Positions 1 through 7,865 of a DNA stretch of 29,197 bases are shown here, piece after piece. The notes below the pieces were generated by a model. The model worked only from the letters and a program-made list of their open reading frames with translations, was not told the origin of the DNA and did not search any database. How positions within the stretch are numbered: position 1 is the first letter of the stretch; every line of letters begins with the position of its first letter. Origin of the DNA: an uncultured Planctomycetaceae bacterium (GTDB lineage: Bacteria > Planctomycetota > Planctomycetia > Pirellulales > Pirellulaceae); assembly GCA_903927685.1 (NCBI GenBank), contig CAIYOB010001400.1, forward strand, positions 1 to 29,197, in the 5' to 3' direction. The translations under genes were made by a program, and so were the position numbers.

Positions 1-163
1 CAGCCCCATGTGCCCCGCCGCGCCGCAACTGATCGCCGGCTGCAAGCACGTGCTGTCCGGACTGCCGGACGTCAACGAAGTCGACGTCAAGGTCGTCCTG
101 GATCCGCCTTGGTCGCCCGAGAGAATGACCGACGAGGGCCGCGACCAGTTGGGGATTTTTTAG
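1..163 (+). CDS. SufT/MIP18-family (DUF59) iron-sulfur assembly protein, C-terminal part
   Basis: The reading frame is open from the window edge (codons in phase with position 2) to a TAG at 161-163, so only about the last 53 residues are visible. They contain a CPAA segment, then LPDVNEVDVKVVLDPPWSPERM and end in LGIF. The pattern 'CPxxxxI...V..LP.V..V.V.LxxxPPWxPxxM......LG' is characteristic of the DUF59/MIP18 family (SufT, PaaD-like), whose members help mature cytosolic Fe-S proteins. The conserved cysteine of the family is at residue 4 of the visible part. The family is known; a role in general Fe-S assembly here is inferred. The upstream neighbours that would confirm a suf operon lie outside the window. 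Confidence 0.8.
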   Translation, partial: SPMCPAAPQLIAGCKHVLSGLPDVNEVDVKVVLDPPWSPERMTDEGRDQLGIF

Positions 164-273
164 ACGGTCACTCACCTCCAAAGTGTTTCATCTTGCACGT
201 CGTCCTGAACCGCTTGTGGTGGCATCCTGCGGACCAGCTGCTCGAACCGGACAGGCAAAGGACGGAAAGCGGA

Positions 274-642
274 TCAGCTTGGAACGAGCCCGAGCGATCG
301 TGCGAGTGCGCGATCGACTTCGGCCATTCGCGGTATCGATAATTGCCCTGCCAGCTGAACTAAACGCGTCTTGTCCACCGTGTAAATATGCCCACAGTGG
401 ATGACACTGTCTCGCTTTAGGCCGCCCTCGCCAGCCTTGAGCAGCACGCCTACTGGCAACGCAGCGACTCGAAGATTGCTCGTAATCGCGACGACGACCG
501 TCAGCCCGCTGTGCTGATTGCCGACATCGTTTTGAACGACAACGCAGGGATGCATTCCGGTCATTTCTTGCCCCGTTGCCGGCGCAAAGTCGAGCCAATA
601 CACCTCGCCGCGCCGGACAGCGGAAGTGGAAGAAGGGCTCAC
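274..642 (-). CDS. MazF/PemK-family endoribonuclease toxin
   Basis: The product of about 122 residues has the MazF/PemK signature: RRGEVYWLDFAP near the N-terminus, then HPCVVVQNDVGN, TVVVAITSNL and KRDSV, with a C-terminal DKTRL segment. MazF proteins are small sequence-specific ribonucleases held inactive by a partner antitoxin. I chose a GTG start at 642-640 rather than the ATG at 666: the GTG overlaps the TGA of the upstream antitoxin (GTGA) and has a strong GGGAGGA seven bases upstream, while the ATG would overlap the antitoxin by 28 nt. The tight overlap implies translational coupling. The N-terminal residues SPSSTSAV precede the conserved core and look disordered. The assignment to the fold is firm; the RNA target cannot be read from sequence. 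Confidence 0.88.
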   Translation of the reverse strand: MSPSSTSAVRRGEVYWLDFAPATGQEMTGMHPCVVVQNDVGNQHSGLTVVVAITSNLRVAALPVGVLLKAGEGGLKRDSVIHCGHIYTVDKTRLVQLAGQLSIPRMAEVDRALARSLGLVPS

Positions 643-884
643 GGACTGTCCTCCCACGCGGGCCATGTCGCCCGGACGGATGAAGACATCATGCCCGCGA
701 GGCGGCGATCGTCCTCGGCGATTTCGTGGTAGATTTCCGCAACGTTGTCCGGCCAGTCGCCGCCTTGATCGGGTAGTTCAACAACCACCGTCACCTGTTG
801 CCGTGCGGTCAGCGGCAGTGGGCGATCAGGACGAAGCACGCCGTCCTCAAACGTTGCCGTGATGGTCAGGCTCACAGTCGACAT
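639..884 (-). CDS. AF2212/DUF104-like antitoxin of the MazF toxin
   Basis: This 81-residue protein starts with a short beta-rich segment, ITATFEDGVLRPDRPLPL followed by a QVTVVVE strand. It resembles the AF2212-like (DUF104) antitoxin family, in which a small N-terminal beta domain of the type 'xxYExGVLxPLxPLxLxEGxxVxVxI' is followed by a variable toxin-binding tail. The acidic, helix-prone C-terminal half would be the toxin-binding part. The ATG at 884-882 has an AGGGAG about ten bases upstream. It is the first gene of a two-gene operon with the MazF-like toxin, the usual order for autoregulated type II modules. DUF104 antitoxins are better known beside PIN-domain (VapC) toxins, so pairing with MazF is a little unusual. 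Confidence 0.78.
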   Translation of the reverse strand: MSTVSLTITATFEDGVLRPDRPLPLTARQQVTVVVELPDQGGDWPDNVAEIYHEIAEDDRRLAGMMSSSVRATWPAWEDSP

Positions 885-1055
885 GAACCGGTCTCCCTGG
901 TCTCAGGTGCGCCCAAACGTGTCCAGCGTTGAGTTTACGCTCGCAATCCTCCCCGGACAAGCGGTGCGGGGCGCCCGACAGGTTCCGGGGCGTCTTCTTC
1001 TGCCTCGCCGCGGACGGTAGAATGACCGCATCCCACGATCACGAGCGGTACTGCA

Positions 1056-4000
1056 ATGCGGCATCCCGTCCAAGAGCAAGTGCGAGCGATCCAACGCCGG
1101 GCGTGGCGGCTGCGCGCGGTCTGCGCGTGCGGGCTGTGGCTGAGCGGCTTCCTGGGCGCGGTTTCGCTGGCCGCGCTGGCGGATTACTGCCTGCGACTGG
1201 ACGATGTGGGGGTTCGCGTGCTGAGTTCTGTCGCGGTGCTGGCCGTCGCCGGATGGGGCTTCCGGCAGTTCCTGCTGCCACTGTTCCTGCGGCGGACATC
1301 GGAACTCGAGGTCGCTCAGCGGATCGAGCAACGTTTCCCTCAGTTGCGAGATCGGCTGTCCAGTGCGGTCGCGTTCTTGGGCCAGGCGGAGCAGGAGCCG
1401 GCGGCCGGATCCGCGGAGTTGCGGCGAGCCGTTATCGCAATTGCGGGGGCGGATCTGGACCGCTGGGATTTCAACGCCTGCCTGGACACTCGACGGCCGC
1501 GGCGGATCGCCATCGGCGCGGCTCTCGTCTGCGCCGCAGCGACGGCGATCGCCGCCTGGGATGCTCCCTCCGCCGTGCTGGCTCTGCGGCGGCTCGCCCT
1601 GCCCTGGAATGTGGAACCGTGGCCGCGCAGGAACCAACTGGATTTTGTCAACTCACCAGGGCGATTGGCCTTCGGCTCCGATTTCGAGGCCGAGGTCGTT
1701 GATCGTCGGGGCCGCTTGCCGGAATCGGTGCAGATTCAACTCTGGTTCGACGGCGACGAGGCCCGGCAGGTTCAGACGAAAGACATGAAATTCCTCCGGG
1801 ATCGGATGGTGTATCGCGTGGACAACGTGCAGCGTCCGTTCCGCTACCGGGCTGTCGGCGGCGATGACGACACGATGCCGTGGCGCACGCTGGAACTGGT
1901 CGCTCCGCCGGAAGTCCTGGGCCTGCAGATCCGCCTGCAGCCCCCCGCGTACACCGGCTGGAGCAGTGTCGCTTCGGGCGAGAACATCCGCGCCCTGGAA
2001 GGCACGCGGATCGAACTCCGCGGGCGCGTCAGCCGTCCGGCGGCGGTAATTCAGTTGCGGACCGACAAGGACAAGCCGGATTCGCTCACGGTTGCACCGG
2101 CGCGGCTGGACGAGGATCGCTTGCGATTCACGATCGGTGCTGACGCACAGCACCCATGGACGGTGGCCCAGTCGGTGACGTATTGGCTGGAAGTCACCGA
2201 CGCGGAAGGCCTGCGAGGCGGCGAAGACCAGCGCTGGAACCTGCGGGCAGTCCCCGACACGCCCCCCTCCGTGCTTTTGGAGCAGCCGGCGGCCAATACG
2301 TTCGTCACCGCCGATGCCGCCGTGCCCTTGGTCGGCCTGGTCAAGGATGACCTGGCGATCCGCTCGATCGCCGTGCGGTTCACGCGCAGCGACAGCGCCG
2401 CGCCCGAGAGTGGCGAGACGACGCCCATCTACCGCGGTCCCGACTCGCCTGCCCCTTCCTCCCCGGCAGTCGCCGACGCCGCCCCCGACAGCGGCGAGAC
2501 GCAGCGGGTCGATTTCGCTTGGGATCTTACCCAGGTGCGCGGCCTCAAGCCGGGCGCGTGGATCGACTTTGCGTTGAAGGCGGAGGACTACAAGCCGCAG
2601 GCGGCGGAGACCACGACCCGGCGACTGACGATCATTTCGGTGAACGAGTTGGAAGAGCGAATTGCTTCGCGCCAGGCGTCGGTCCTGGGGCAATTGGCCG
2701 AAGTCCTGCGGATCCAGCGCGAAGCGCGCGCGCCGGTCAAGTCGTTGGAGATCGGCTGGGCCGACACGGGCCGGCTGGCTGCGGACGAGGTCGACCAGTT
2801 GCAGGCCGCCGAGTTGAAGCAGCGGCAAGTCAGCCGGTTGCTGGCGGATCCCCAGGACGGCGTGGCCGCCCTGGTCGCCGGCCTGCTGCACGAACTGCGC
2901 AGCAATCGCATCGAAAACCCGGACGTCGTCGGGCGGATGAACGAGCTGCTGGCCGCCGTCCGCGAGATCAGCGGCCAGCAGTTGCCTCCGCTTCAGACCC
3001 GCCTGATCGACGCCCTGAAGACCGCGCGCGAAACGCTCCGCGCGGCGGCGGACAAGGGCGAGACGGCTGCGGTTGCCTCCGGCGAACTGGTCGGTTCCGT
3101 GCAAGCCGCCGGCAGCCAGCAGGACGAAGTGATCGCGCGGCTGGAAAGCCTGGTCGGCGATTTTTCGCAGTGGGATAGCTACCGGCGTTTCTCCCGCGAA
3201 TTGGGACATGTGCGGCAGGCGCAGGACGAGTTGCGTCAGGACACCGAGCGGACGCGGTTGGACTCGTTGGCCGGCGACGAGCAGGCCCGGGACGCCAACC
3301 AGCGGGTCCTGCTCCGTCGCCTGGCCGAGCGGCAGACGGAGTTGAGCCGTCAGTTCGACAAGATCCAGGCGCGGATGGACCAGATGCGAACGCAGCTGGG
3401 CAGCGACGATCCGGCGGCCCAGACCTTGGCGGACGCGCTGGATGTGGCGCGCCGCACGGCCGTTGGCGGCCAGATGCGCGAGACCGGGCGGCGGATCGAA
3501 GACAACCGGCTGGGCGACGCGAACCAAAGCCAGCAGGCGATCCTTCGCCAGCTGCAGGAATTGCTGGACACGCTCGCCAACCGGCGTGTGCACGAGTTGG
3601 AAACGCGCGCCACTCAACTGCGGAATGTCCTGGACGAACTTCGGGAGCTGCAGGCCCGGCGGGACGAGATCCAGGGTCGAGCCGAGCGGGCGGCAGCCGC
3701 GGCGGATCCCACCCGACGGCAGGGCGAACTCGAACGGCTGCCAGCTGCGGCCCGCGAATTGGCCGAGCAGATCCAGCGGCTGTCCCGCCGCCTGGAACGG
3801 CTGTTGGCCGAGCAGGCGGCCCAGTCCCTGGCCGATGCCGCTCAGGCGTTGGAGCAGACGGAGGCTGCGGCTCAGCAAGCCGATGCCTCGCAGGCGTTGA
3901 ACGCAACCCGCGAAGCGGAGCGACTGTTGGACCAGGCCGAACAACAATTGGAGGAGACCCAGCGCACGGCCGAGCGGGAATTGCTGCACGAACAACTGGA

Positions 4001-4652
4001 GCGGCTGGAACAGGGGATCGCCGGTTTGACCAGCCGTCAGCAGGCCGCGTTGAATACGACGGTGGAACTCGAAGCCCTGCGCCGCCAGCAGCCGGACGGC
4101 TGGAGCCGAGCCCAATTGTCCAGCTTGGGGACGCTGGCTCGCGAGCAGCGGGCGGTGGCCACCGAGACGGTGTCCCTGGCGGAAAAGCTGCCGAACGCCT
4201 CAGCCTTCGGCTTGGCGCTGCGGGGGGCACATCGCGAAATGGACCGCGCCGCTCGCGGCTTGGAGCGTCAGGACGCGGGGCCGGGTACGCAGCAGGCCGA
4301 GCACGGCGCGCTCGTGCGTTTGCAGCACATGCAGGAGGCGTTGAAGCGGGATGCGGCGCAGCCCCGGGACGGCCAGCAACCGCAGCCACAACCGCCCGAG
4401 CAGGAGAATCAGCAGCCCCCGGGCGACGGTGCCGGGAGACTCGCCGAGCTGAAACTGCTAAAATCGATGCAGCAGGAAGTCCGCCGCCGCACGGCAGAAC
4501 TGGACAAGGCCAAATCCGCCACGGGCAGTTTGACGGAAGAACAACAAACAGCCGTGCGGCAGTTGGCCGAGGAACAAGGCCGCTTGGCGGCCTTGGCCTG
4601 GGAGTTGAGCGGCGTAGGCGGCGCGGACGATCGGAGTAAGGATTCGCCCTAA
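1056..4652 (+). CDS. Giant membrane-anchored coiled-coil protein (DUF4175-like)
   Basis: A 1198-residue protein. Two hydrophobic segments at about residues 22-45 and 53-77 and a third at about 150-168 would anchor it in the membrane. Between them lies ELEVAQRIEQRFPQLRDRLS, a motif typical of DUF4175-like proteins. Residues of about 190-520 are beta-rich with Ig-like stretches, including a PPEVLGLQIRLQPPAYTGW segment. From about residue 530 to the end the protein is heptad-rich coiled coil dominated by Glu, Gln, Arg, Leu and Ala, with a Gln/Pro-rich break near residues 1100-1120. It resembles the large uncharacterised protein that planctomycetes often encode downstream of MoxR/DUF58/VWA (Bat-like) genes, although those genes are not visible upstream here. 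It leads a run of same-strand genes. Function is unknown; a structural or envelope role is inference. Confidence 0.75.
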   Translation: MRHPVQEQVRAIQRRAWRLRAVCACGLWLSGFLGAVSLAALADYCLRLDDVGVRVLSSVAVLAVAGWGFRQFLLPLFLRRTSELEVAQRIEQRFPQLRDRLSSAVAFLGQAEQEPAAGSAELRRAVIAIAGADLDRWDFNACLDTRRPRRIAIGAALVCAAATAIAAWDAPSAVLALRRLALPWNVEPWPRRNQLDFVNSPGRLAFGSDFEAEVVDRRGRLPESVQIQLWFDGDEARQVQTKDMKFLRDRMVYRVDNVQRPFRYRAVGGDDDTMPWRTLELVAPPEVLGLQIRLQPPAYTGWSSVASGENIRALEGTRIELRGRVSRPAAVIQLRTDKDKPDSLTVAPARLDEDRLRFTIGADAQHPWTVAQSVTYWLEVTDAEGLRGGEDQRWNLRAVPDTPPSVLLEQPAANTFVTADAAVPLVGLVKDDLAIRSIAVRFTRSDSAAPESGETTPIYRGPDSPAPSSPAVADAAPDSGETQRVDFAWDLTQVRGLKPGAWIDFALKAEDYKPQAAETTTRRLTIISVNELEERIASRQASVLGQLAEVLRIQREARAPVKSLEIGWADTGRLAADEVDQLQAAELKQRQVSRLLADPQDGVAALVAGLLHELRSNRIENPDVVGRMNELLAAVREISGQQLPPLQTRLIDALKTARETLRAAADKGETAAVASGELVGSVQAAGSQQDEVIARLESLVGDFSQWDSYRRFSRELGHVRQAQDELRQDTERTRLDSLAGDEQARDANQRVLLRRLAERQTELSRQFDKIQARMDQMRTQLGSDDPAAQTLADALDVARRTAVGGQMRETGRRIEDNRLGDANQSQQAILRQLQELLDTLANRRVHELETRATQLRNVLDELRELQARRDEIQGRAERAAAAADPTRRQGELERLPAAARELAEQIQRLSRRLERLLAEQAAQSLADAAQALEQTEAAAQQADASQALNATREAERLLDQAEQQLEETQRTAERELLHEQLERLEQGIAGLTSRQQAALNTTVELEALRRQQPDGWSRAQLSSLGTLAREQRAVATETVSLAEKLPNASAFGLALRGAHREMDRAARGLERQDAGPGTQQAEHGALVRLQHMQEALKRDAAQPRDGQQPQPQPPEQENQQPPGDGAGRLAELKLLKSMQQEVRRRTAELDKAKSATGSLTEEQQTAVRQLAEEQGRLAALAWELSGVGGADDRSKDSP

Positions 4653-4664
4653 CGCCTCGCGTTG

Positions 4665-4737
4665 TTGGAGTTCACGCTTCCGCGTGCGGTCTTCGCCGGG
4701 GCAGGTCCGACCGGACACGCTGAAGCGTGAACTCCAG
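4665..4737. repeat. REP-like interspersed inverted repeat, copy A
   Basis: Two arms, 4665-4686 and 4716-4737, are inverted copies matching at 20 of 22 positions. The stem continues inward through 4687-4691 against 4709-4715 with a small bulge, leaving a loop of about 17 nt. Each arm is itself palindromic: CACGC/GCGTG in the left arm and CACGCT/AGCGTG in the right. It fills the space between two same-strand genes. A diverged second copy lies at 16979-17063 and shares GGTCTTCG, ACCGG and GCGTGAAC at nearly the same spacing. As RNA it could fold into a strong hairpin and could affect the stability or partial termination of the operon transcript. Confidence 0.75.
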
Positions 4738-4757
4738 CGCGGCGTCGGGCATGGGAA

Positions 4758-5510
4758 ATGGTGATCGAGATGTTCACGAATCTGGCCTTGCGATTGCTTG
4801 GAGCATGCCTGCTATGCGTGCTGGCTTGGCTGAACGTACTCGCCACTCCCGCGGCGGCGGCTGACGACCCGCAGCCAGCCGCAGACCCGCCGGCGGCGGA
4901 CGCGGGCCTGGACAGCCTGGACAGCGCCTTGTTGAAAGACCTGGAAGTCCCCGCGCGACCGCAGGCACCCGCTGCCAAGCCCCCGGTCGCGGCCCCGGAC
5001 CAGCCGCTGCCGGAACAAGAGGGCGCCGGCGAGGACTTGGGCCAGCCATCGGCGGATCCCCTGGCCACCATCGGCCAGCGGATGCGGTCGGCCGAACGCT
5101 TGATCAGCCGCCAGGAAATCTCGCAGAAGACGCAGCAGCTCCAGGAGCAAGTCATCGCGGAGTTGGAGCGGCTGATCGAGGAGACGAAGAAGCAATGTCA
5201 AGGCGGCCAGGGCAGTCCCAAGGCGGCCTCGAAGCCGGGCGCCAAGCCGGGCGGCAAGGGCCGCGCGGGCAGCGGCGACAATGCGGCTGCGAACCGGCCC
5301 GCCAAGGAGAGTGCCGAGCGAACCGACGGCAAGGCACCCGGAAGTGAACAGCTGGCTCGGTTCGAGCAAATGCTGAAACAGGTTTGGGGCCACCTGCCGC
5401 CGAAGATCCGCGACCAGATGCAGAGCGGATCAATCGAGGAGTTCCTGCCCAAATACGAGCGGCTGATCGAGGAATACTACAGCCGCCTGGCCGAGGAAGG
5501 ACGCAAGTAA
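4758..5510 (+). CDS. Small secreted or membrane-tethered partner of the giant coiled-coil protein
   Basis: A 250-residue protein with an N-terminal signal-like hydrophobic segment (about residues 6-28) ending in an Ala-rich TPAAAA stretch. A Pro/Ala/Asp-rich low-complexity region follows, then a helical stretch with a QEISQKTQQLQEQVIAELERL core (about residues 119-139). A Gly/Lys/Ala-rich linker follows, and finally a conserved-looking tail containing VWGHLPPKIRDQM and FLPKYERLIEEYYSRLAEE. I recognise this tail as one that recurs in planctomycete proteins encoded beside the DUF4175-like giant, but no function is known. The ATG at 4758 is taken as start; an ATG at 4770 would give an almost identical protein with a cleaner signal peptide. 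Its stop codon overlaps the next start (TAATG), indicating translational coupling. Confidence 0.7.
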   Translation: MVIEMFTNLALRLLGACLLCVLAWLNVLATPAAAADDPQPAADPPAADAGLDSLDSALLKDLEVPARPQAPAAKPPVAAPDQPLPEQEGAGEDLGQPSADPLATIGQRMRSAERLISRQEISQKTQQLQEQVIAELERLIEETKKQCQGGQGSPKAASKPGAKPGGKGRAGSGDNAAANRPAKESAERTDGKAPGSEQLARFEQMLKQVWGHLPPKIRDQMQSGSIEEFLPKYERLIEEYYSRLAEEGRK

Positions 5511-6550
5511 TGGCCCGCCACTGCCTGCTCGCCACGCTGCTGGTCGCTGCCGCCCAGACGGCATTCGCCGCCGAGCCGTCTCCGCCCCCGTCGGTGCGAC
5601 CACAGGCGGAGAACCTGATGAAGCCGGAAACTCACAAGGCGATCGCGAGCGGCCTGGATTTCCTGAAAGCCCAGCAGAATCCGGACGGCTCGTTCGGCCG
5701 CGGCGGATACAGCCGCAATGTGGCGGTGTGCAGCCTGGCCGGTCTCGCCTTTATGGCCCGCGGCAGCACGCCGGGCCGCGGACCGCATGGGGAAGAGATC
5801 AACCGCTGCCTGTCCTTCATCCTGGATCATGTTCGCGAGAGCGGCTACATCATCGCGCCGGAGGCGGCCAGTCACGGTCCGATGTATGGGCACGGATTCG
5901 CGACCCTGTTTCTGGCCGAAGTGTACGGGATGTCCTCCGAGCCGACGTTGCGGGACAAGCTGGTGCGGGCCGTGGACTTGATCATCCGCACGCAGAACGA
6001 CGAGGGCGGCTGGCGTTACGAGCCCCAACCGCAGGACGCGGACATCTCGGTGACGATCTGCCAGATCATGGCTCTGCGCGCCGCCCGCAATGCCGGGATC
6101 TTCGTGCCCAACGAGACGGTCGACCGCTGCATCGACTACGTCAAACGCAGCCAGAACCCGGATGGCGGCTTCATGTACCAGTTGACCGCCCCCGGCGACA
6201 GCCGCTTTCCGCGCAGCGCCGCCGGCGTGGTCGCCCTCTACAGCGCCGGCATCTACGAGGGGGAAGAGATCGACAAGGGGCTGGACTACTTGATGCAGCA
6301 ACTGCCCGGGTCGAAAGCCGTGCAAATGGAGGCCTACTACTTCTACGGGCATTACTACGCCGTGCAAGCGATGTGGCAGGCGGGAGGCGAGCGCTGGCAG
6401 CGCTGGTATCCGGCGATCCACGACGCGCTGTTGGCTCGCCAGCGTCCTGACGGCGCCTGGTTCGACCAGATCTCGGCCGAGTACGGCACCGCGATGGCCT
6501 GCATCATCCTGCAGATGCCCAGTAACTACCTGCCTATCTTTCAACGCTAG
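5510..6550 (+). CDS. Secreted squalene-cyclase/prenyltransferase-repeat protein
   Basis: A 346-residue protein starting at the ATG that overlaps the preceding TAA (TAATG). An upstream in-frame extension is discarded because it would run antiparallel in phase through the previous gene and lacks a signal peptide. Residues 1-20 form a signal peptide ending AFA-AEP. Four QW-type repeats of the alpha/alpha-toroid fold are visible: QNPDGSFG, QNDEGGWRY, QNPDGGFMY and QRPDGAWF. This fold is shared by squalene-hopene cyclases, protein prenyltransferases and complement-like proteins. The catalytic DxDD of squalene cyclases is not present; the nearest sequence is DADIS at about residue 182. The length is also about half that of a true cyclase. 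It is therefore more likely a periplasmic binding or scaffold protein than an enzyme. Confidence 0.8.
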   Translation: MARHCLLATLLVAAAQTAFAAEPSPPPSVRPQAENLMKPETHKAIASGLDFLKAQQNPDGSFGRGGYSRNVAVCSLAGLAFMARGSTPGRGPHGEEINRCLSFILDHVRESGYIIAPEAASHGPMYGHGFATLFLAEVYGMSSEPTLRDKLVRAVDLIIRTQNDEGGWRYEPQPQDADISVTICQIMALRAARNAGIFVPNETVDRCIDYVKRSQNPDGGFMYQLTAPGDSRFPRSAAGVVALYSAGIYEGEEIDKGLDYLMQQLPGSKAVQMEAYYFYGHYYAVQAMWQAGGERWQRWYPAIHDALLARQRPDGAWFDQISAEYGTAMACIILQMPSNYLPIFQR

Positions 6551-6571
6551 CCGGCCCGGGACAATCCGCTG

Positions 6572-7855
6572 ATGAACCGCTATCCATCCCGCCGCCGAAC
6601 GCTCCCCGGCCCCGTTCTCAGCCTCGTGGCCGGATTGGCCGCCGCGCTGCTGGTCGCCCCTGCCACCTTGGCCCAACAGCCGCCCGCGCCGGCCACGGCC
6701 GTGCCTCTGGACGGCGAGCCGTTTCCGGCCCGCGTCGAGCGGATCGAGGACGATTGGACCGTCCGCTTTCAAACTGCGGACGCTCCGCGCGCCGTCGCCG
6801 CGCGCGACCTGCAGCGCTGGGGCGAGTACGCAGACACGTTTCGCCTGATGCAGTTTGTGTTGGCCGACGGCAGCCTGTTGGTCGCCCAACTCGCGCAGCT
6901 GGCCGACGACAAACTGGTTGCCGAGAGCGAGATCTGCGGCCGAGTAGAAATCCCGCTGAACCAGGCTCGAGGCGTGATCGTCGATCCGCCGCCGTCCGCC
7001 GCCGAGCGGGACCGGCTGCTGGACCGGATCCTCGCAGCCCAAGGCGTCGAGGACCAACTGTTGCTGAAAAACGGCGATACCCTGCGCGGCGTTTTGAAGT
7101 CGGTTCAAGTTCGCGGCGGGGCGGCGGAATCCGGGCCGCTGGTCGTGACGATAGCCGTCGGCGAACGGGATTTTCCGGTGCCCGAGGACAAGACGCTGGC
7201 GATCATCTTCAATCCCGCCTTGGCTGTGCCTGTGGCCCAAGCCGGCTTCACCTGCCTAGCGGGTTTTCGAGACGGCAGCCTGCTTCGGGTGGCCCGAATT
7301 TCCTCAAGCGGAGCCGGCCTGCAGTTGGCCTTGGCCGGCGCGGTCACGCTCGAACTGGATCCGGAATCCATCCGCAGCGACCTGGTCTTGCTGCAACCGC
7401 TCAGCGACCGCGTCGCATACCTTTCAGATCTGGCGCCGTTGGGCTATAAACACATCCCCTTCCTGGAGACGACGTGGCCGCTGGGCCAGGATCGCAGCGT
7501 GACCGGCGAGCGGCTCCGCCACGGCGGCCAGACGTGCGTCAAGGGACTGGGGATGCACAGCGCGTCGCGAGCGGCCTACCGCCTGGACGGCCGGTGGCAG
7601 CGGTTTCAAGCCGAATTGGCCTTGGACGACACGGCCGGGCTGCGCGGCAGCGTCGTGTTTCGCGTGTTCCTGGGAGATGAAGCCGATCGCTGGCAGCGGG
7701 CCTACGAGAGTCCCGTGGTACGCGGCGGCGATCCGGCCTTGCCGATTTCCGTGGAACTTGGCGCCGCCCAAGCCCTCGCTTTGATCGTGGATTTTGCCGG
7801 CGACGGCGACGTGCTGGACCGCGCCGCGTGGTTGAACGCCCGGTTGATCAAGTAA
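6572..7855 (+). CDS. Secreted NPCBM-domain protein
   Basis: The 427-residue product begins with a basic n-region and a hydrophobic stretch (about residues 14-34, ending in ATLAQQ), consistent with export. The middle third is beta-rich and contains an LKNGDTLRGVLKSV segment like those of small beta-barrel surface proteins. From about residue 291 it carries an NPCBM (novel putative carbohydrate-binding module) domain: PFLETTWPLGQDRSV, then GQTCVKGLGMHS, then a jelly-roll stretch with QRFQAELALDD and VVFRVFLGDE, ending LIVDFAGDGDVLDRAAWLNARL. NPCBM domains bind glycans and are expanded in planctomycetes. It lies 21 nt after the preceding gene and 10 nt before the OleC-like gene, so all are probably co-transcribed. 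The ligand is unknown. Confidence 0.85.
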   Translation: MNRYPSRRRTLPGPVLSLVAGLAAALLVAPATLAQQPPAPATAVPLDGEPFPARVERIEDDWTVRFQTADAPRAVAARDLQRWGEYADTFRLMQFVLADGSLLVAQLAQLADDKLVAESEICGRVEIPLNQARGVIVDPPPSAAERDRLLDRILAAQGVEDQLLLKNGDTLRGVLKSVQVRGGAAESGPLVVTIAVGERDFPVPEDKTLAIIFNPALAVPVAQAGFTCLAGFRDGSLLRVARISSSGAGLQLALAGAVTLELDPESIRSDLVLLQPLSDRVAYLSDLAPLGYKHIPFLETTWPLGQDRSVTGERLRHGGQTCVKGLGMHSASRAAYRLDGRWQRFQAELALDDTAGLRGSVVFRVFLGDEADRWQRAYESPVVRGGDPALPISVELGAAQALALIVDFAGDGDVLDRAAWLNARLIK

Positions 7856-7865
7856 CGTCACTACC

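Noticed and set aside
1653..4115. Long open frame (820 codons) antisense to the giant coiled-coil gene
   Set aside because: Its codons mirror the sense gene: GC-rich sequence with few stop codons on the opposite strand. Its product is low-complexity and has no recognisable domain.
5477..7240. Open frame of 587 codons antisense to the squalene-cyclase-repeat and NPCBM genes
   Set aside because: It runs across two well supported sense genes. Its His/Gln/Asp-rich composition is typical of an antisense shadow in GC-rich DNA.
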